Assembly: GCA_029782355.1 (NCBI GenBank)
Contig: JAKOUY010000002.1
Span: 1 to 64,000 of the forward strand
DNA length: 64,000 nt
Origin: Actinomycetes bacterium
Lineage (GTDB): Bacteria; Actinomycetota; Acidimicrobiia; Acidimicrobiales; Ilumatobacteraceae
Direction: 5' to 3'
Shown: positions 16,498-25,570 of the stretch, piece by piece
How positions within the stretch are numbered: position 1 is the stretch's first letter
Layout of the letters: each line of letters starts with the position of its first letter
Notes under the pieces: model-generated
Seen by the model: only the letters and a program-made list of their open reading frames with translations
Database searches by the model: none
Told to the model about the DNA's origin: nothing
Program-made: the position numbers and the translations under genes

Positions 16498-17313
16498 TCA
16501 GCGGCGGCTCTGCAGCTTGGCGAACAGGCGCAGCAGCTCGAGGTACAGCCACACCAGGGTGACCAGCAGACCGAGGGCGGCGAACCACTCCATGCCCTTG
16601 GGCAGCTGGCGAGCCGCGCCACGCTCGATGACGTCGAAGTTCAGCGCCAGGTTGAATGCCGCCAGCCCGGCAGCCAGGAAGCTGAAGGCGATGCCGAAGC
16701 CGCTGGACGAACTGAGGAAGGAGACCCCGTGGCCGGTCACCAGGTGCAGCACCAGCGACACGAGGTAGAAGACCATCAGCCCGACGGTGGCGCCGATGAC
16801 GATCCGCCGGAACCGGTCGGTCACCTTGATGACCCGCGACCGGTAGAGGACGAGCATCACGCCGAACACGGCGACGGTGGCGCCCAGGGCCTGGACGACG
16901 ACGCCGTGATAGGCGGTCTCGTAGGCCTTGGAGATGACGCCGAGGAAGAACCCCTCGGCCACGGCGTAGACCGGGGCGAGGAACTTGGCCCACATCGGGC
17001 GGAAGCTGCTGGCGATGACGCAGGCGAAGCCGACCAGCATGCCGACCAGGGCCAGGGCAGGGAAGCCGCGCACCTCACCGGTGGAGTCCGGACCGGCCAT
17101 CCAGCCGCCGACTGCGGCCCCCAGCAGCAGTACGAGCAGCACGCCCGTGGCCGAGGCGGTGCCCGCCACGGTCATCACCCGCGGGTCCCAGGCGCTGACC
17201 GGCCCGTCGGTGATGGGCGGGATGGGTGTGGCCCGGGTGGACGGGTCGGGCGCGCCCCAGCCGGCGCGTCCGGCGCGCTCCAGCGTGGCGTCGTTGAGGA
17301 TCGGGTTGGACAT
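16498..17313 (-). CDS. Bax inhibitor-1 / YccA family membrane protein
   Basis: The 271-residue protein has a polar N-terminus ([13 protein letters not shown]) followed by seven hydrophobic helices, including [20 protein letters not shown] and a C-terminal [20 protein letters not shown]. This is the BI-1/YccA (TMBIM) architecture with the characteristic opening of the actinobacterial members. Family members act as membrane pH- or calcium-responsive channels or protease modulators. The ATG at 17311-17313 follows GGAGGT with good spacing. The gene is first in line before sigR and divergent from the Hsp70-like gene; the 108-bp gap probably holds both promoters. Confidence 0.85.
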   Translation of the reverse strand: MSNPILNDATLERAGRAGWGAPDPSTRATPIPPITDGPVSAWDPRVMTVAGTASATGVLLVLLLGAAVGGWMAGPDSTGEVRGFPALALVGMLVGFACVIASSFRPMWAKFLAPVYAVAEGFFLGVISKAYETAYHGVVVQALGATVAVFGVMLVLYRSRVIKVTDRFRRIVIGATVGLMVFYLVSLVLHLVTGHGVSFLSSSSGFGIAFSFLAAGLAAFNLALNFDVIERGAARQLPKGMEWFAALGLLVTLVWLYLELLRLFAKLQSRR

Positions 17314-17421
17314 GTTGACCACCTCCAAGGCGGCGAACCACTCGCGTTCCGGAGACGTTATCGAGTCGGGCAGTCGTCCAGTACGCGATGATGAACGCTC
17401 GCACGTTCGGGAGGGCATGGT

Positions 17422-19503
17422 TTGGGCTACCAGTTGGGTGTCGATCTCGGCACCACGTTCACGGCTGCGGCCATCGGCCGCGCCGGCCGGGTCGAGGCCT
17501 GTTCGCTCGGATCGGCCAGCCCGGTCGTGCCGTCGGTGGTCCTGCTGCGCGCCGACGGTGAGGTGCTGGTGGGCGAGCCGGCCGTGCGCCGCGGGGCCGC
17601 CGAGCCGGCACGCGTCGCTCGCGAGTTCAAGCGCCGGCTCGGCGACCCGACCCCCCTCGTGCTCGGCGGGGTGCCCTACGGCGCCGAAGCGCTGATGGGA
17701 CACGTGCTGCGCTGGGTGGTCGGTGTGGTCGCGGCTCGCGAGGGGACGCCCGCCGACCGCGTCGTGCTGACCCACCCGGCCAACTTCGGGCCGTACAAGC
17801 TGGACATGATGGCCGAGGTCGCCCGCCTGGCCGGCGTCCCGCTCGACCGCCTGGCGCTCATCTCCGAGCCGCAGGCCGCAGCCCTGTCCTACGCCGGGCG
17901 GGCCCGGGTCGAGCCCGGCGAGATCGTCGCCGTCTACGACTTCGGCGGCGGCACCTTCGACGCCGCGCTGGTGCGACGCACGGCCGACGGGTTCGGACTG
18001 ATCGGCCGACCCGAGGGCATGGAGCGCTTCGGCGGGATCGACATCGACGCTGCCGTGCTGGCGTTCCTCGACGACCGCCTCGACGGCCGGCTGGGGGCGC
18101 TCGATCCCGACGACCCGGCGGTGGCCACGGCGTTCGCCCGCCTGCGCGAGGACTGCCGCGACGCCAAGGAAGCCCTGTCCAGCGACACCGACACAGTGGT
18201 CGACGTCGTCGCTCCCGGCATCCAGCAGCAGGTGCGGATCACCCGTGCCGACCTCGACGGGATGATCCGCCCCCGGCTGGCCGAGACCGTGGACGCCATG
18301 CGCCGGGCGGTCAGCTCGGCCGGATTGTCGATGGACGAGGTCTCCCGGGTGCTGCTCGTCGGCGGGTCGTCGCAGATCCCGCTCGTGGCCGAAGCGGTGC
18401 GCACCGCCACCGGCCGGCCGGTGGCCATCGACGCCCACCCGAAGTTCTCGGTCTGCCTCGGGGCCGCGGCATACCAGTTGGCGGCTGCCAACCTGGCCGT
18501 GCCGCCGACCCCGCCGGGCCCGATGGCCACGCCCGGACGCGTCGCCGATGTGGTCCCGCCGGCCGTCCCGGCCACCGTGCCGGTGAACCCCGCCGTGCCG
18601 GCGACCCCCACCGCGCCGGCGACCCCCGGTGCGGCAGCGACCCACGATGCGCCGGCACCGGCCGGCAACCGGCCGGGCGGGCGGCCCCCGCTGCGCGCCG
18701 GCACCGTCGTGGCCATCGGCGTCGCCCTGGCCGCGCTGGTGGGCCTCGGCTCGTACCTCGCCCTGCGGTCGGACTCCCCGGGGGCGACACCTCCGGCGCC
18801 GACGGCGCCGACCACCCCGAGCAGCACACCGGCGACGACCCCCGCCACCACCCCGGCCACCACCCCGGCCACCACACCCGCCACGACACCGGCCACCACA
18901 CCCGCCACGACCGCCGGTCCGGACATCACCCCGGCGCAGGCCGAGGCGGCGCTGCTCACCCAGGCCGACCTCGGCGGTGACTTCCAACCCGACATCATCT
19001 CCGACAGCGGAGCCGACCTGTGTGGCCAGGTGTTCCAGGAGCAGCCGTTCCTGCGCAAGGAGAGCGCCTTCGCCAGCCAGCCGAACACGGCCGACGCGGT
19101 CGGCATCAGCCACCTGGTCGAGGTCTTCCGCACCGCGGCCGATGCCAAGTCGTTGATCGACCAGCAGATCGCCGTGATCAACAACCAGTGCAACGGCTTC
19201 GTGCTGACCATCAGCGGTCAGCAGTTCGACACGCAAGCCTTGGCGGTGGACGCCGCCCCGCTGCTCAAGGTGCTGCCACCGGCCTGCACCCAGGCGGCCA
19301 TGGTCCAGGTCCAGCTGACCTCCAAGCAGAACGCGGCCCTCCACCTGACCCAGCAGATCATGCTGGCCCGGTGCGGGAACGTGACCTCGTCGATCAGCGT
19401 CATGGCCCCCTCGACCACCATCCCGGCTCGAGCGCTCCCGGCGCAGACCCAGGCCGTGGCGGCCACCTTGGCCCGCGTCGCCGCCCTCCCACTGCGCACC
19501 TGA
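17422..19503 (+). CDS. Membrane-anchored Hsp70-like protein with extracytoplasmic domain
   Basis: The 693-residue protein has an N-terminal Hsp70/actin-type ATPase (LGVDLGTTFTAAAIG, then VYDFGGGTFDAALVRR, later LLVGGSSQIPLV) up to about residue 350. It lacks the normal substrate-binding domain. Instead comes a Pro/Ala/Thr linker, one transmembrane helix at about 427-448, seven PATT repeats, and a 190-residue outside domain with four or so cysteines (e.g. ADLCGQVF, NNQCNGF). The outside domain is loosely like PknH-type sensor domains. The start is TTG at 17422 with GGAGGG 6 bases before it. It probably couples an external signal to a cytoplasmic ATPase; the sigma gene follows 119 bp downstream. 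Confidence 0.82.
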   Translation: MGYQLGVDLGTTFTAAAIGRAGRVEACSLGSASPVVPSVVLLRADGEVLVGEPAVRRGAAEPARVAREFKRRLGDPTPLVLGGVPYGAEALMGHVLRWVVGVVAAREGTPADRVVLTHPANFGPYKLDMMAEVARLAGVPLDRLALISEPQAAALSYAGRARVEPGEIVAVYDFGGGTFDAALVRRTADGFGLIGRPEGMERFGGIDIDAAVLAFLDDRLDGRLGALDPDDPAVATAFARLREDCRDAKEALSSDTDTVVDVVAPGIQQQVRITRADLDGMIRPRLAETVDAMRRAVSSAGLSMDEVSRVLLVGGSSQIPLVAEAVRTATGRPVAIDAHPKFSVCLGAAAYQLAAANLAVPPTPPGPMATPGRVADVVPPAVPATVPVNPAVPATPTAPATPGAAATHDAPAPAGNRPGGRPPLRAGTVVAIGVALAALVGLGSYLALRSDSPGATPPAPTAPTTPSSTPATTPATTPATTPATTPATTPATTPATTAGPDITPAQAEAALLTQADLGGDFQPDIISDSGADLCGQVFQEQPFLRKESAFASQPNTADAVGISHLVEVFRTAADAKSLIDQQIAVINNQCNGFVLTISGQQFDTQALAVDAAPLLKVLPPACTQAAMVQVQLTSKQNAALHLTQQIMLARCGNVTSSISVMAPSTTIPARALPAQTQAVAATLARVAALPLRT
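18829..18912 (+). repeat. Seven 12-bp tandem repeats encoding PATT
   Basis: Seven consecutive 12-bp units of the type CCSGCCACSACM lie in frame within the Hsp70-like gene and encode Pro-Ala-Thr-Thr repeats just outside the predicted membrane helix. The third-base differences between units show it is not newly expanded. A Thr/Pro-rich stalk of this kind is often a spacer through the cell wall and may be glycosylated. Copy number could vary between strains. Confidence 0.85.
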
Positions 19504-19622
19504 GCAGCCCGCTCGCGGCACCGCCTGCCAGGTGTGTGACGGTTGACTCGCTCGGTATCCTTCCCCCACGCGGCGCACGGAACCGGCCCCGGTCCCCGGC
19601 GCCTGAGCGAGGGAGGTTGGCC

Positions 19623-20561
19623 TTGGCCAAGGATCGCGTCGAACGTGACGAGGAAGATCTGGTTCGCCTGTACCTCACCGACATCGGTCAGTACATGCTG
19701 CTCACCAAGGACGACGAGGTCCGCCTGGCCAAGCAGATCGAGGCCGGGAAGTCGGCCCTCGGCGAGCTCGAAGCGCTCGGCAAGGACGCCACGGCCACCA
19801 AGAAGCGCGAGTTGCGCCGGGCAGCCAAGGACGGCGAGGACGCCGAGCGGGCATTCGTCCAGTCCAACCTGCGACTGGTGGTCTCGATCGCCAAGAAGTA
19901 CCAGGCCAGCGGGCTGCCCCTGCTCGACCTGATCCAGGAGGGCAACCTCGGCCTGATGCACGCGGTCGAGAAGTTCGACTGGCGCAAGGGGTTCAAGTTC
20001 TCCACCTATGCCACGTGGTGGATTCGCCAGGCGATCACTCGCGGCATCGCCAACACCGGCCGCACGATCCGCCTGCCGGTCCATGCCGGGGACACCCTGG
20101 CCCGCCTGCAGAAGGCCCGCAGCCGCCTGGAGCTGAAGCTCGGGCGGCCCGCCACCCTGGCCGAGCTGGCCAAGGAAGTGGAGATGCCCGAGGACAAGGT
20201 TACCGAGGCGCTGCGCTTCGCCGCCGAGCCGCTGTCGCTCAGCGAGCCGCTGCGCGAGGACGGCGACGCCGAGCTGGGCGACGTGGTCGAGGACCGCTCC
20301 GCCGAGTCACCGTTCGAGGTCGCCGCCACCGCCCTGCTGCCCGAGGAGATCAGCCGCCTGCTGGCCCCGCTCGACGAGCGCGAGCGGGAGATCCTCAAGC
20401 TGCGCTTCGGGTTGGACCGTGGCGAGCCGCGCACGCTGGAGGAGGTCGGCGAGCACTTCAACCTCACCCGCGAGCGGATCCGCCAGATCGAGGCCCGGGC
20501 GATGAGCAAGCTCCGCCACCCGTCCAGCGACACCGGCGCCCGCGACCTGCTCGCCGTCTGA
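19623..20561 (+). CDS. Sigma-70 family sigma factor, primary-like (group 1/2)
   Basis: The 312-residue protein has region 1.2 (DLVRLYLTDIGQYMLL), the full region 2 (NLRLVVSIAKKYQASGL, FKFSTYATWWIRQAI), region 3, and region 4 with REREILKLRFGL and LTRERIRQIEARAMSKLRH. It lacks a long region 1.1, so it resembles SigB or another HrdB-like group 2 factor more than the main housekeeping factor; a true distinction would need the rest of the genome. Translation starts at TTG 19623, six bases after GGGAGG. The 119-bp leader contains TTGACT (19542) without a well spaced -10, so I do not call a promoter. Confidence 0.88.
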   Translation: MAKDRVERDEEDLVRLYLTDIGQYMLLTKDDEVRLAKQIEAGKSALGELEALGKDATATKKRELRRAAKDGEDAERAFVQSNLRLVVSIAKKYQASGLPLLDLIQEGNLGLMHAVEKFDWRKGFKFSTYATWWIRQAITRGIANTGRTIRLPVHAGDTLARLQKARSRLELKLGRPATLAELAKEVEMPEDKVTEALRFAAEPLSLSEPLREDGDAELGDVVEDRSAESPFEVAATALLPEEISRLLAPLDEREREILKLRFGLDRGEPRTLEEVGEHFNLTRERIRQIEARAMSKLRHPSSDTGARDLLAV

Positions 20562-20574
20562 CACGACGCCAGCG

Positions 20575-21579
20575 GTGGCCAGCTACGTCGAGCCGAGCTA
20601 CCAGCGCGACACCCGCTACCTGACGGCGCGGATCACGGCCGACGGTCGCGACGGGTGGCCGGTGACGGCCGGCCGATACCGGCTGGTGGTGGCCCGAGCC
20701 TGCCCGTGGGCGACCCGCACGATCATCGTCCGCCGCCTGCTCGGGTTGGAGTCGGCCCTGTCCCTCGGCGTGTGCGGGCCGACCCACGACGCCGACTCGT
20801 GGACCTTCGATCTCGACCCTGGCGGGGTCGACCCGGTGCTGGGCATCCCGCTGTTGAAGGACGCCTACGAGCGAGCTCAGCCGGGGTACCCCCGCGGCAT
20901 CACCGTGCCGGCAATCGTCGACGTGGCCAGCGGGGCGGTGGTCACCAACGACTTCGCCCAGATCACGCTGGACTTCAGCACCGAGTGGAGCGCCTGGCAC
21001 CGGCCGGGCGCGCCGCAGCTGTATCCGGAGGATCGGCGCGCCGAGATCGACGCCATCAACCAGGTCGTCTACGCCGACGTCAACAACGGTGTCTACCGCT
21101 GCGGGTTCGCCGGCACGCAGGACGCGTACGAGGGTGCCTACCACCGTCTGTTCGACCGGCTCGATTGGTTGAGCGAGCGCCTCGCCCGCCAGCGCTTCCT
21201 GGTCGGGGACACGATCACCGAGGCCGACGTCCGGCTGTGGGTCACGCTCGTGCGCTTCGACCCCGTGTACCACGGACACTTCAAGTGCAATCGGCACCAG
21301 CTCAGCGCGATGCCGGTGCTGTGGGCCTACGCCCGCGACCTGTACCAGACGCCGGGATTCGGGGACGTCACCGACTTCGCCCAGATCAAGTCGCACTACT
21401 ACGAGGTCCACCGCGACGTGAACCCGACGGGCATCGTCCCCCTCGGACCGGATCTCTCCGGGTGGGACGAACCGCACGGTCGCGAGGCGCTCGGCGGGCG
21501 CCCGTTCGGCGACGGCACGCCACCGGACCCGCTGCCGGGCGTGGTACCCGGTCGGGCCGGTGAGGCCCCGGCCGGCTGA
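20575..21579 (+). CDS. Xi-class glutathione S-transferase-like reductase (YqjG/ECM4 type)
   Basis: The 334-residue protein has the catalytic motif ACPWATR near residue 42, typical of xi-class GSTs that reduce glutathionyl-(hydro)quinones, and the C-terminal helical domain with NQVVYADVNNGVYRCGFA, LFDRLDWLSERLA and DVRLWVTLVRFDPVYHGHFKCN. Actinobacteria normally lack glutathione, so mycothiol or another thiol is the probable cofactor here. The GTG start is 13 bp after the sigma gene stop, which suggests cotranscription. It ends 3 bp from the convergent lipoprotein gene. Confidence 0.88.
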   Translation: MASYVEPSYQRDTRYLTARITADGRDGWPVTAGRYRLVVARACPWATRTIIVRRLLGLESALSLGVCGPTHDADSWTFDLDPGGVDPVLGIPLLKDAYERAQPGYPRGITVPAIVDVASGAVVTNDFAQITLDFSTEWSAWHRPGAPQLYPEDRRAEIDAINQVVYADVNNGVYRCGFAGTQDAYEGAYHRLFDRLDWLSERLARQRFLVGDTITEADVRLWVTLVRFDPVYHGHFKCNRHQLSAMPVLWAYARDLYQTPGFGDVTDFAQIKSHYYEVHRDVNPTGIVPLGPDLSGWDEPHGREALGGRPFGDGTPPDPLPGVVPGRAGEAPAG

Positions 21580-21582
21580 CGA

Positions 21583-22095
21583 TCAGCTGCCCGGTTGCGG
21601 AGCCGGGCAGTTGGCGTTCAGGTACTCGTCGAGCTTCTGGCCGGCCCGGTTCAGCACCGTGTCCTCGGTCATCGCCTGCAGCACGACGGTGTTCGTCGAG
21701 GCCTGGTCGTCATGGGCGGTGCGCAGCAGATCGAAGAACCGCGTGGCCGCGTCCGTCGCCGCGGTCACCTCGCCCTTCACGGCGGCCGGGGCCGCATCGA
21801 CCAGCTGCGGGATCAGTTGCTCGAGCTTCGCGGAGGCCGCCTCGATGGCCTTGCTGTCGATCGGCCTGGCGTCGAGCGCGGCGCCGACGGCCCGTGCGGC
21901 GTCGCGGTACCGCACGGTCAGCGCGCAGAACGCGTGCGCCTCGGGGGAGGCCGTGGCCGACGACCGTGAGCCGACCGACGCCGTGGTGCCGGTCGACGGC
22001 GACGTCGTCGGGGTGGTCGCCGTCTCGCCGCCGCAGGCGGCCAGCGTCATCCCGAGGACCGTGCTCGCGGCCAGCACACGGGGAACGGCACGCAC
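21583..22095 (-). CDS. Putative lipoprotein, helical
   Basis: The protein (about 170 residues from GTG 22095) has a basic N-terminus, a hydrophobic stretch and the lipobox LAACGG, then a Thr/Ser-rich spacer and a mostly helical domain (FCALTVRYRDAARAVGAAL, then VLNRAGQKLDEYLNANC). It should be exported and lipid-anchored. A longer reading to 22137 would place non-signal residues before the signal peptide, so I prefer the internal GTG. Family not recognised. It lies downstream of the dynamin-like pair, 67 bp away, same strand. Confidence 0.68.
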   Translation of the reverse strand: MRAVPRVLAASTVLGMTLAACGGETATTPTTSPSTGTTASVGSRSSATASPEAHAFCALTVRYRDAARAVGAALDARPIDSKAIEAASAKLEQLIPQLVDAAPAAVKGEVTAATDAATRFFDLLRTAHDDQASTNTVVLQAMTEDTVLNRAGQKLDEYLNANCPAPQPGS

Positions 22096-22162
22096 CGCGG
22101 TCAGGTTACCGAGCGGGTCGGGAACGAGCCCGGGCACCGCCGCTCACGTGGCCCCGTCGAGG

Positions 22163-23809
22163 TCAGCGACCGATCAGCTCGTGCACCCGATCGGTCAGGC
22201 GGGACATCGCCGCCAGCTCGTCGCCCAGCGGACCGAGGACCCGCTGGTCGGCCACCCGGGCGATCGCCGCGGTCATCCGCCGGCGAGCCTCGCGGGCCCG
22301 CCTCCTGGCCGACCCGGCCGACGCCCAGCGGGCGAGCGCGGCGATCAGGAGCCCCAGGCCGGCACCGCCGATGGCCAGCAGGGTGGGCAGCGGGACGGCC
22401 CCGACGTGCACGGTGGGCAGCGTGGGCAACTGGAACCAGGCGACCACACCGATGACCAGGAGCCACAGCAGGCCGACGACCATCGCCACCGTGGCCAGGC
22501 GCTGGGCCCATCCGGCGAGGCCCCACCAGCGCGGCCGGTGCTCGGGGAGCTCGGTCGAGCCCACCGCCCGATCGAGGGCATCGGTCAGGTCGGCGCGGCC
22601 GGCCCGGGCGAGGTCGGCGAGGCGCTGTTGCCAGGCCACCGGCAACCCGTCGCCGAGCTGCTCGACCACTCGGCGGACGGCGTTGTCGACCTGCGCCGTC
22701 GCCATCGGTCCGGGCGCGCCGAGACCGGTCCGCGGCACCACGGCTGGTCCGGTGACCCGCGCGCTGCCGGGACGGCCGCCGGTCCGGCCGAGCCCGAGGC
22801 GGCGCAGTGGATCCGGCTTCAACCGTCCGACCCACCGGGTGGGAGGCCAGCCGGCTACCTGGGAGCTGATCCGGCGGTGGTGGGCGGCCACCGCGTCGGC
22901 CACCGCATCCACCCCGGCAGCGCCGGACAGGGCCTCGACCAGTTGCTGGCGGGCGTCGGAGCTGACCGGCCGGGGGGTGACCGGGCCGACAGAGGCGGCC
23001 AGCTGCTGGCCCAGCCAGTCGAGATCGGCGTCGAGCCGGGCGACCGCGGCACGGTGCTCCTGCACCCGTGCGGCCAGCTCACGGCGCAGGGCGTCGTGCC
23101 CCTCACCGGTGCGCGCCGATGCGGCCAGGACGCGCACACCGGCCGCACCCTCGGTCATGCCGCCGTCGGCCAGCAAGCGGCGGAGGTCGGCCATCGCCGC
23201 ATCGCGCTGCCCGGCCGGCAACGTGTCGATCTGGTTCATGACCACGACGGTGACCGCGGCGTGGTTGGCCAGGCCGCGCAGGTAGCCCTGGTGCAGAGCG
23301 GCATCGGCGTACTTCTGCGGATCGACCACCCAGCAGAACACGTCGACCACCTGGGCCAAGCGGTCGACCTCGGCACGATGGGCGGCCTGGATCGAGTCGT
23401 GGTCCGGCAGGTCGAGCAGCACCAGCCCGGCCATCGGCGGATCGACCACCACCTGGCGAGCGGGGACGTTCAACCAGTCGAGCAGCTCCCCGGCGGTGTC
23501 GTCGCCGGCAGCGGCGACGAAGACCAGCGCCTGGGCCACCGAGGTGGTCGGCCGGCGCACCCCGACCTGGGCGATGTCCCGCCCGGCCAGCGCGTTGAAG
23601 GTCGACGACTTGCCGCTCCCGGTGGCACCGGCCAGGGCGACGACGGTGAACGCCGACCCGTGGCCCAGCCGATCGCGTGCCCGCTGGCCGAGCTCGGCGG
23701 TCTGGCGGCCGAGGTCGGTGGGCAGGCGGTCGGCGCCCAACTGCTCGATCTCGGTCAGCGTCGCCAGGCGCCGCTGGAGGTGATCGAGGGCCGTGTCCTG
23801 GCGGCTCAT
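22163..23809 (-). CDS. Dynamin-like GTPase, second of a pair, membrane-spanning
   Basis: The 548-residue protein has a GTPase domain with G1 GATGSGKSSTFNAL at about residue 60, G3-like LLDLPDHDS and G4 MNQID, then a helical middle region. Two adjacent hydrophobic helices follow at about 440-490 (MVVGLLWLLVIGVVAWF and a second before ALARWAS), ending with a helical tail. This is the plan of bacterial dynamin-related or YeeP/Era-like membrane GTPases. Its ATG overlaps the stop of the partner GTPase by 4 bp. Such pairs act together in membrane remodelling (Streptomyces DynA/DynB, mycobacterial IniA/IniC); which process is involved here is unknown. Confidence 0.78.
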   Translation of the reverse strand: MSRQDTALDHLQRRLATLTEIEQLGADRLPTDLGRQTAELGQRARDRLGHGSAFTVVALAGATGSGKSSTFNALAGRDIAQVGVRRPTTSVAQALVFVAAAGDDTAGELLDWLNVPARQVVVDPPMAGLVLLDLPDHDSIQAAHRAEVDRLAQVVDVFCWVVDPQKYADAALHQGYLRGLANHAAVTVVVMNQIDTLPAGQRDAAMADLRRLLADGGMTEGAAGVRVLAASARTGEGHDALRRELAARVQEHRAAVARLDADLDWLGQQLAASVGPVTPRPVSSDARQQLVEALSGAAGVDAVADAVAAHHRRISSQVAGWPPTRWVGRLKPDPLRRLGLGRTGGRPGSARVTGPAVVPRTGLGAPGPMATAQVDNAVRRVVEQLGDGLPVAWQQRLADLARAGRADLTDALDRAVGSTELPEHRPRWWGLAGWAQRLATVAMVVGLLWLLVIGVVAWFQLPTLPTVHVGAVPLPTLLAIGGAGLGLLIAALARWASAGSARRRAREARRRMTAAIARVADQRVLGPLGDELAAMSRLTDRVHELIGR

Positions 23810-25527
23810 CGGGTCACCCCGTCGCGCAGCGCGTTGGACAGCCAGCGCAGCCGCCCACCGGCGTCGGCGTTGCCCGGCCGGGCGTCGACGACCTCGTGGT
23901 AGCGGGCCGCTTCGGCGTCGAGCAGGGCGGCGATGCGCGTCTGCAGATCCTCCCGGGCGTTGGCCGCGATGGTCCGCACGGCCTGGTCGCCGAGCAGGGC
24001 TTCGAGCAACTTGTGGCCGACCGCCGAACTGCCGCCGGCGATGGCGACCTCGGCGCCGGTCAGCCCACCGGTGTGGGCGAACACGCCGACCATGGTCACC
24101 AGGGCGACGCCGTTGACGCCGTAGGACAACGCCTTGGCGGCGTTGCGCTTGCCGGCACCTTCGCGCCGCAGGGTCTCCAGCAACTCGCCCTGCCAGTCGC
24201 GCACCAGCCGTTCGACCCGCTGGCCGAGGTCGGCGCTGGGACGGGCCAGGTCGGTCCGTTGCAACTGGCCGACCAGTGCCTGACCGGCGGGCACCGAGCG
24301 CCACTGCGACACCACCTCGTCGACGGCACGGGCGATCTCCTCGCCCACCAGTACCTCGACCCCGCTGGTGACGGCCCCCTCGAACTGCGTCGTGTTCGTC
24401 GCTCGCCCGTGCAGGGCGGCACCGATCCGGTCACGGACCCGGCCGATGCGCGACTGCAGCTGGTGGAGCAGTTCGCCGGTGCCGATGAGCTCGTGCCACC
24501 GAGCCAGCACCTCGCCGCGCATCACGTCGCCGTTGGCCACCGCCTGACCGATGCGCGCCGCTGCTCGGGCGAAGGATTCGTCGGCCCGGTCGGCCAGCCA
24601 GGAGCGCATCGCCACCTGGTGGTCGACCTGCGCGGCGACCGCCTCGACTCGCTGGGTCAGGTCGCCGACGGTCCCGACCAGGGCTCGGCGGACGATCTCG
24701 GTGCGGGCCTGCTGATCGCTGACCAGCGCGCCGAGCCAGGAGCGCAGCGGACCGACGACGGTGTCGGGCAGCAGGCCCTCGGCGGTCAGGGGCTGCTCGT
24801 CGATGGCGAACACCGGGGCGCCACCGAGGTCCTCTCGGCCCAGCATCTCGGTGAGGTGGGCGGCGATGTCCCCGGCCGCGCCGGGCGGGACCCGGTTGAG
24901 CACCAGGGCGATGGCCACGCCACGCTGGCGGGCCCGGCGCAAGAACTCCCAGGGCACGGCATCGGCGTAGCGGGCCGCAGTGGTGACGAACACCCACAGG
25001 TCGGCCGCGTCCAGCAGCTGGGCGGCCAGCTGGCGATTGGCGTCGACCACCGAGTCGAAGTCGGGGGCGTCGATCACGGCAAGATCGGCGGGCAGCGTGG
25101 TCGACTCGACCAGCTCGATCTGGGTGTGCCCGGTGGGGGTCCCGCCACGCACCCGAGCCAGGCCGGGCAAGATCCGGGTGGTCTCGAACCAACGCGTCGC
25201 CGACGGGTGGTGGACCAGGATCGGAGCGCGGGTCGTCGGCCGCAGAACCCCAGCCCGGGTCACCACCCGACCCATCAGGGTGTTCACCAAGGTTGACTTA
25301 CCCGCTCCGGTCGAACCACCGACGACCGCCAGCACGGGTGCGTCCACGTCGCGCAGCCGCGGCAGGACGTAGTCGTCGAGCTGATGGACCGCCTGGTCAC
25401 GCATCGCCCGGGCCTCGCCGGCTCCCGGCGACTCGAGCTGCAGCGACGCGTCGACCAGGGCGCCACGGAGCTGCTCGGCCAGCATCACCAAGCTCTGGGG
25501 ATCGATGGGTGCGTCGCCGATGTCCAC
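23806..25527 (-). CDS. Dynamin-like GTPase, first of a pair
   Basis: About 573 residues with G1 GGSTGAGKSTLVNTL, G3-like VIDAPDFDS, G4-like VLNRV, a long helical region, and a hydrophobic hairpin near residue 490 (GVNGVALVTMVGVFAH, then a Gly-rich helix) that could dip into the membrane. It is the promoter-proximal partner of the second GTPase. The start is uncertain: GTG 25527 gives a compact N-terminus, GTG 25554 is possible, and no ideal Shine-Dalgarno is present. Pairing through a 4-bp overlap suggests a heteromeric complex. Confidence 0.76.
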   Translation of the reverse strand: MDIGDAPIDPQSLVMLAEQLRGALVDASLQLESPGAGEARAMRDQAVHQLDDYVLPRLRDVDAPVLAVVGGSTGAGKSTLVNTLMGRVVTRAGVLRPTTRAPILVHHPSATRWFETTRILPGLARVRGGTPTGHTQIELVESTTLPADLAVIDAPDFDSVVDANRQLAAQLLDAADLWVFVTTAARYADAVPWEFLRRARQRGVAIALVLNRVPPGAAGDIAAHLTEMLGREDLGGAPVFAIDEQPLTAEGLLPDTVVGPLRSWLGALVSDQQARTEIVRRALVGTVGDLTQRVEAVAAQVDHQVAMRSWLADRADESFARAAARIGQAVANGDVMRGEVLARWHELIGTGELLHQLQSRIGRVRDRIGAALHGRATNTTQFEGAVTSGVEVLVGEEIARAVDEVVSQWRSVPAGQALVGQLQRTDLARPSADLGQRVERLVRDWQGELLETLRREGAGKRNAAKALSYGVNGVALVTMVGVFAHTGGLTGAEVAIAGGSSAVGHKLLEALLGDQAVRTIAANAREDLQTRIAALLDAEAARYHEVVDARPGNADAGGRLRWLSNALRDGVTR

Positions 25528-25570
25528 GAGCGTAGAGACTTCCCCCGGGTTCACCGAGCCACACCCTGCC

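Noticed and set aside
16464-17421. SigR-dependent promoter (GGAAT-N16/18-GTT) before the BI-1 or sigR gene
   Set aside because: GGAAC and GTT occur upstream of the BI-1 gene but only 7 nt apart; no correctly spaced pair was found.
18829-18912. CRISPR array
   Set aside because: The repeats are 12 bp, contiguous without spacers, and in frame within a protein-coding Thr/Pro stalk.
19533-19561. Promoter of the sigma gene using TTGACT at 19542
   Set aside because: The only -10-like hexamer (TATCCT at 19556) is 8 nt away; another pairing gives a 15-nt spacer with a poor -35. Not convincing.
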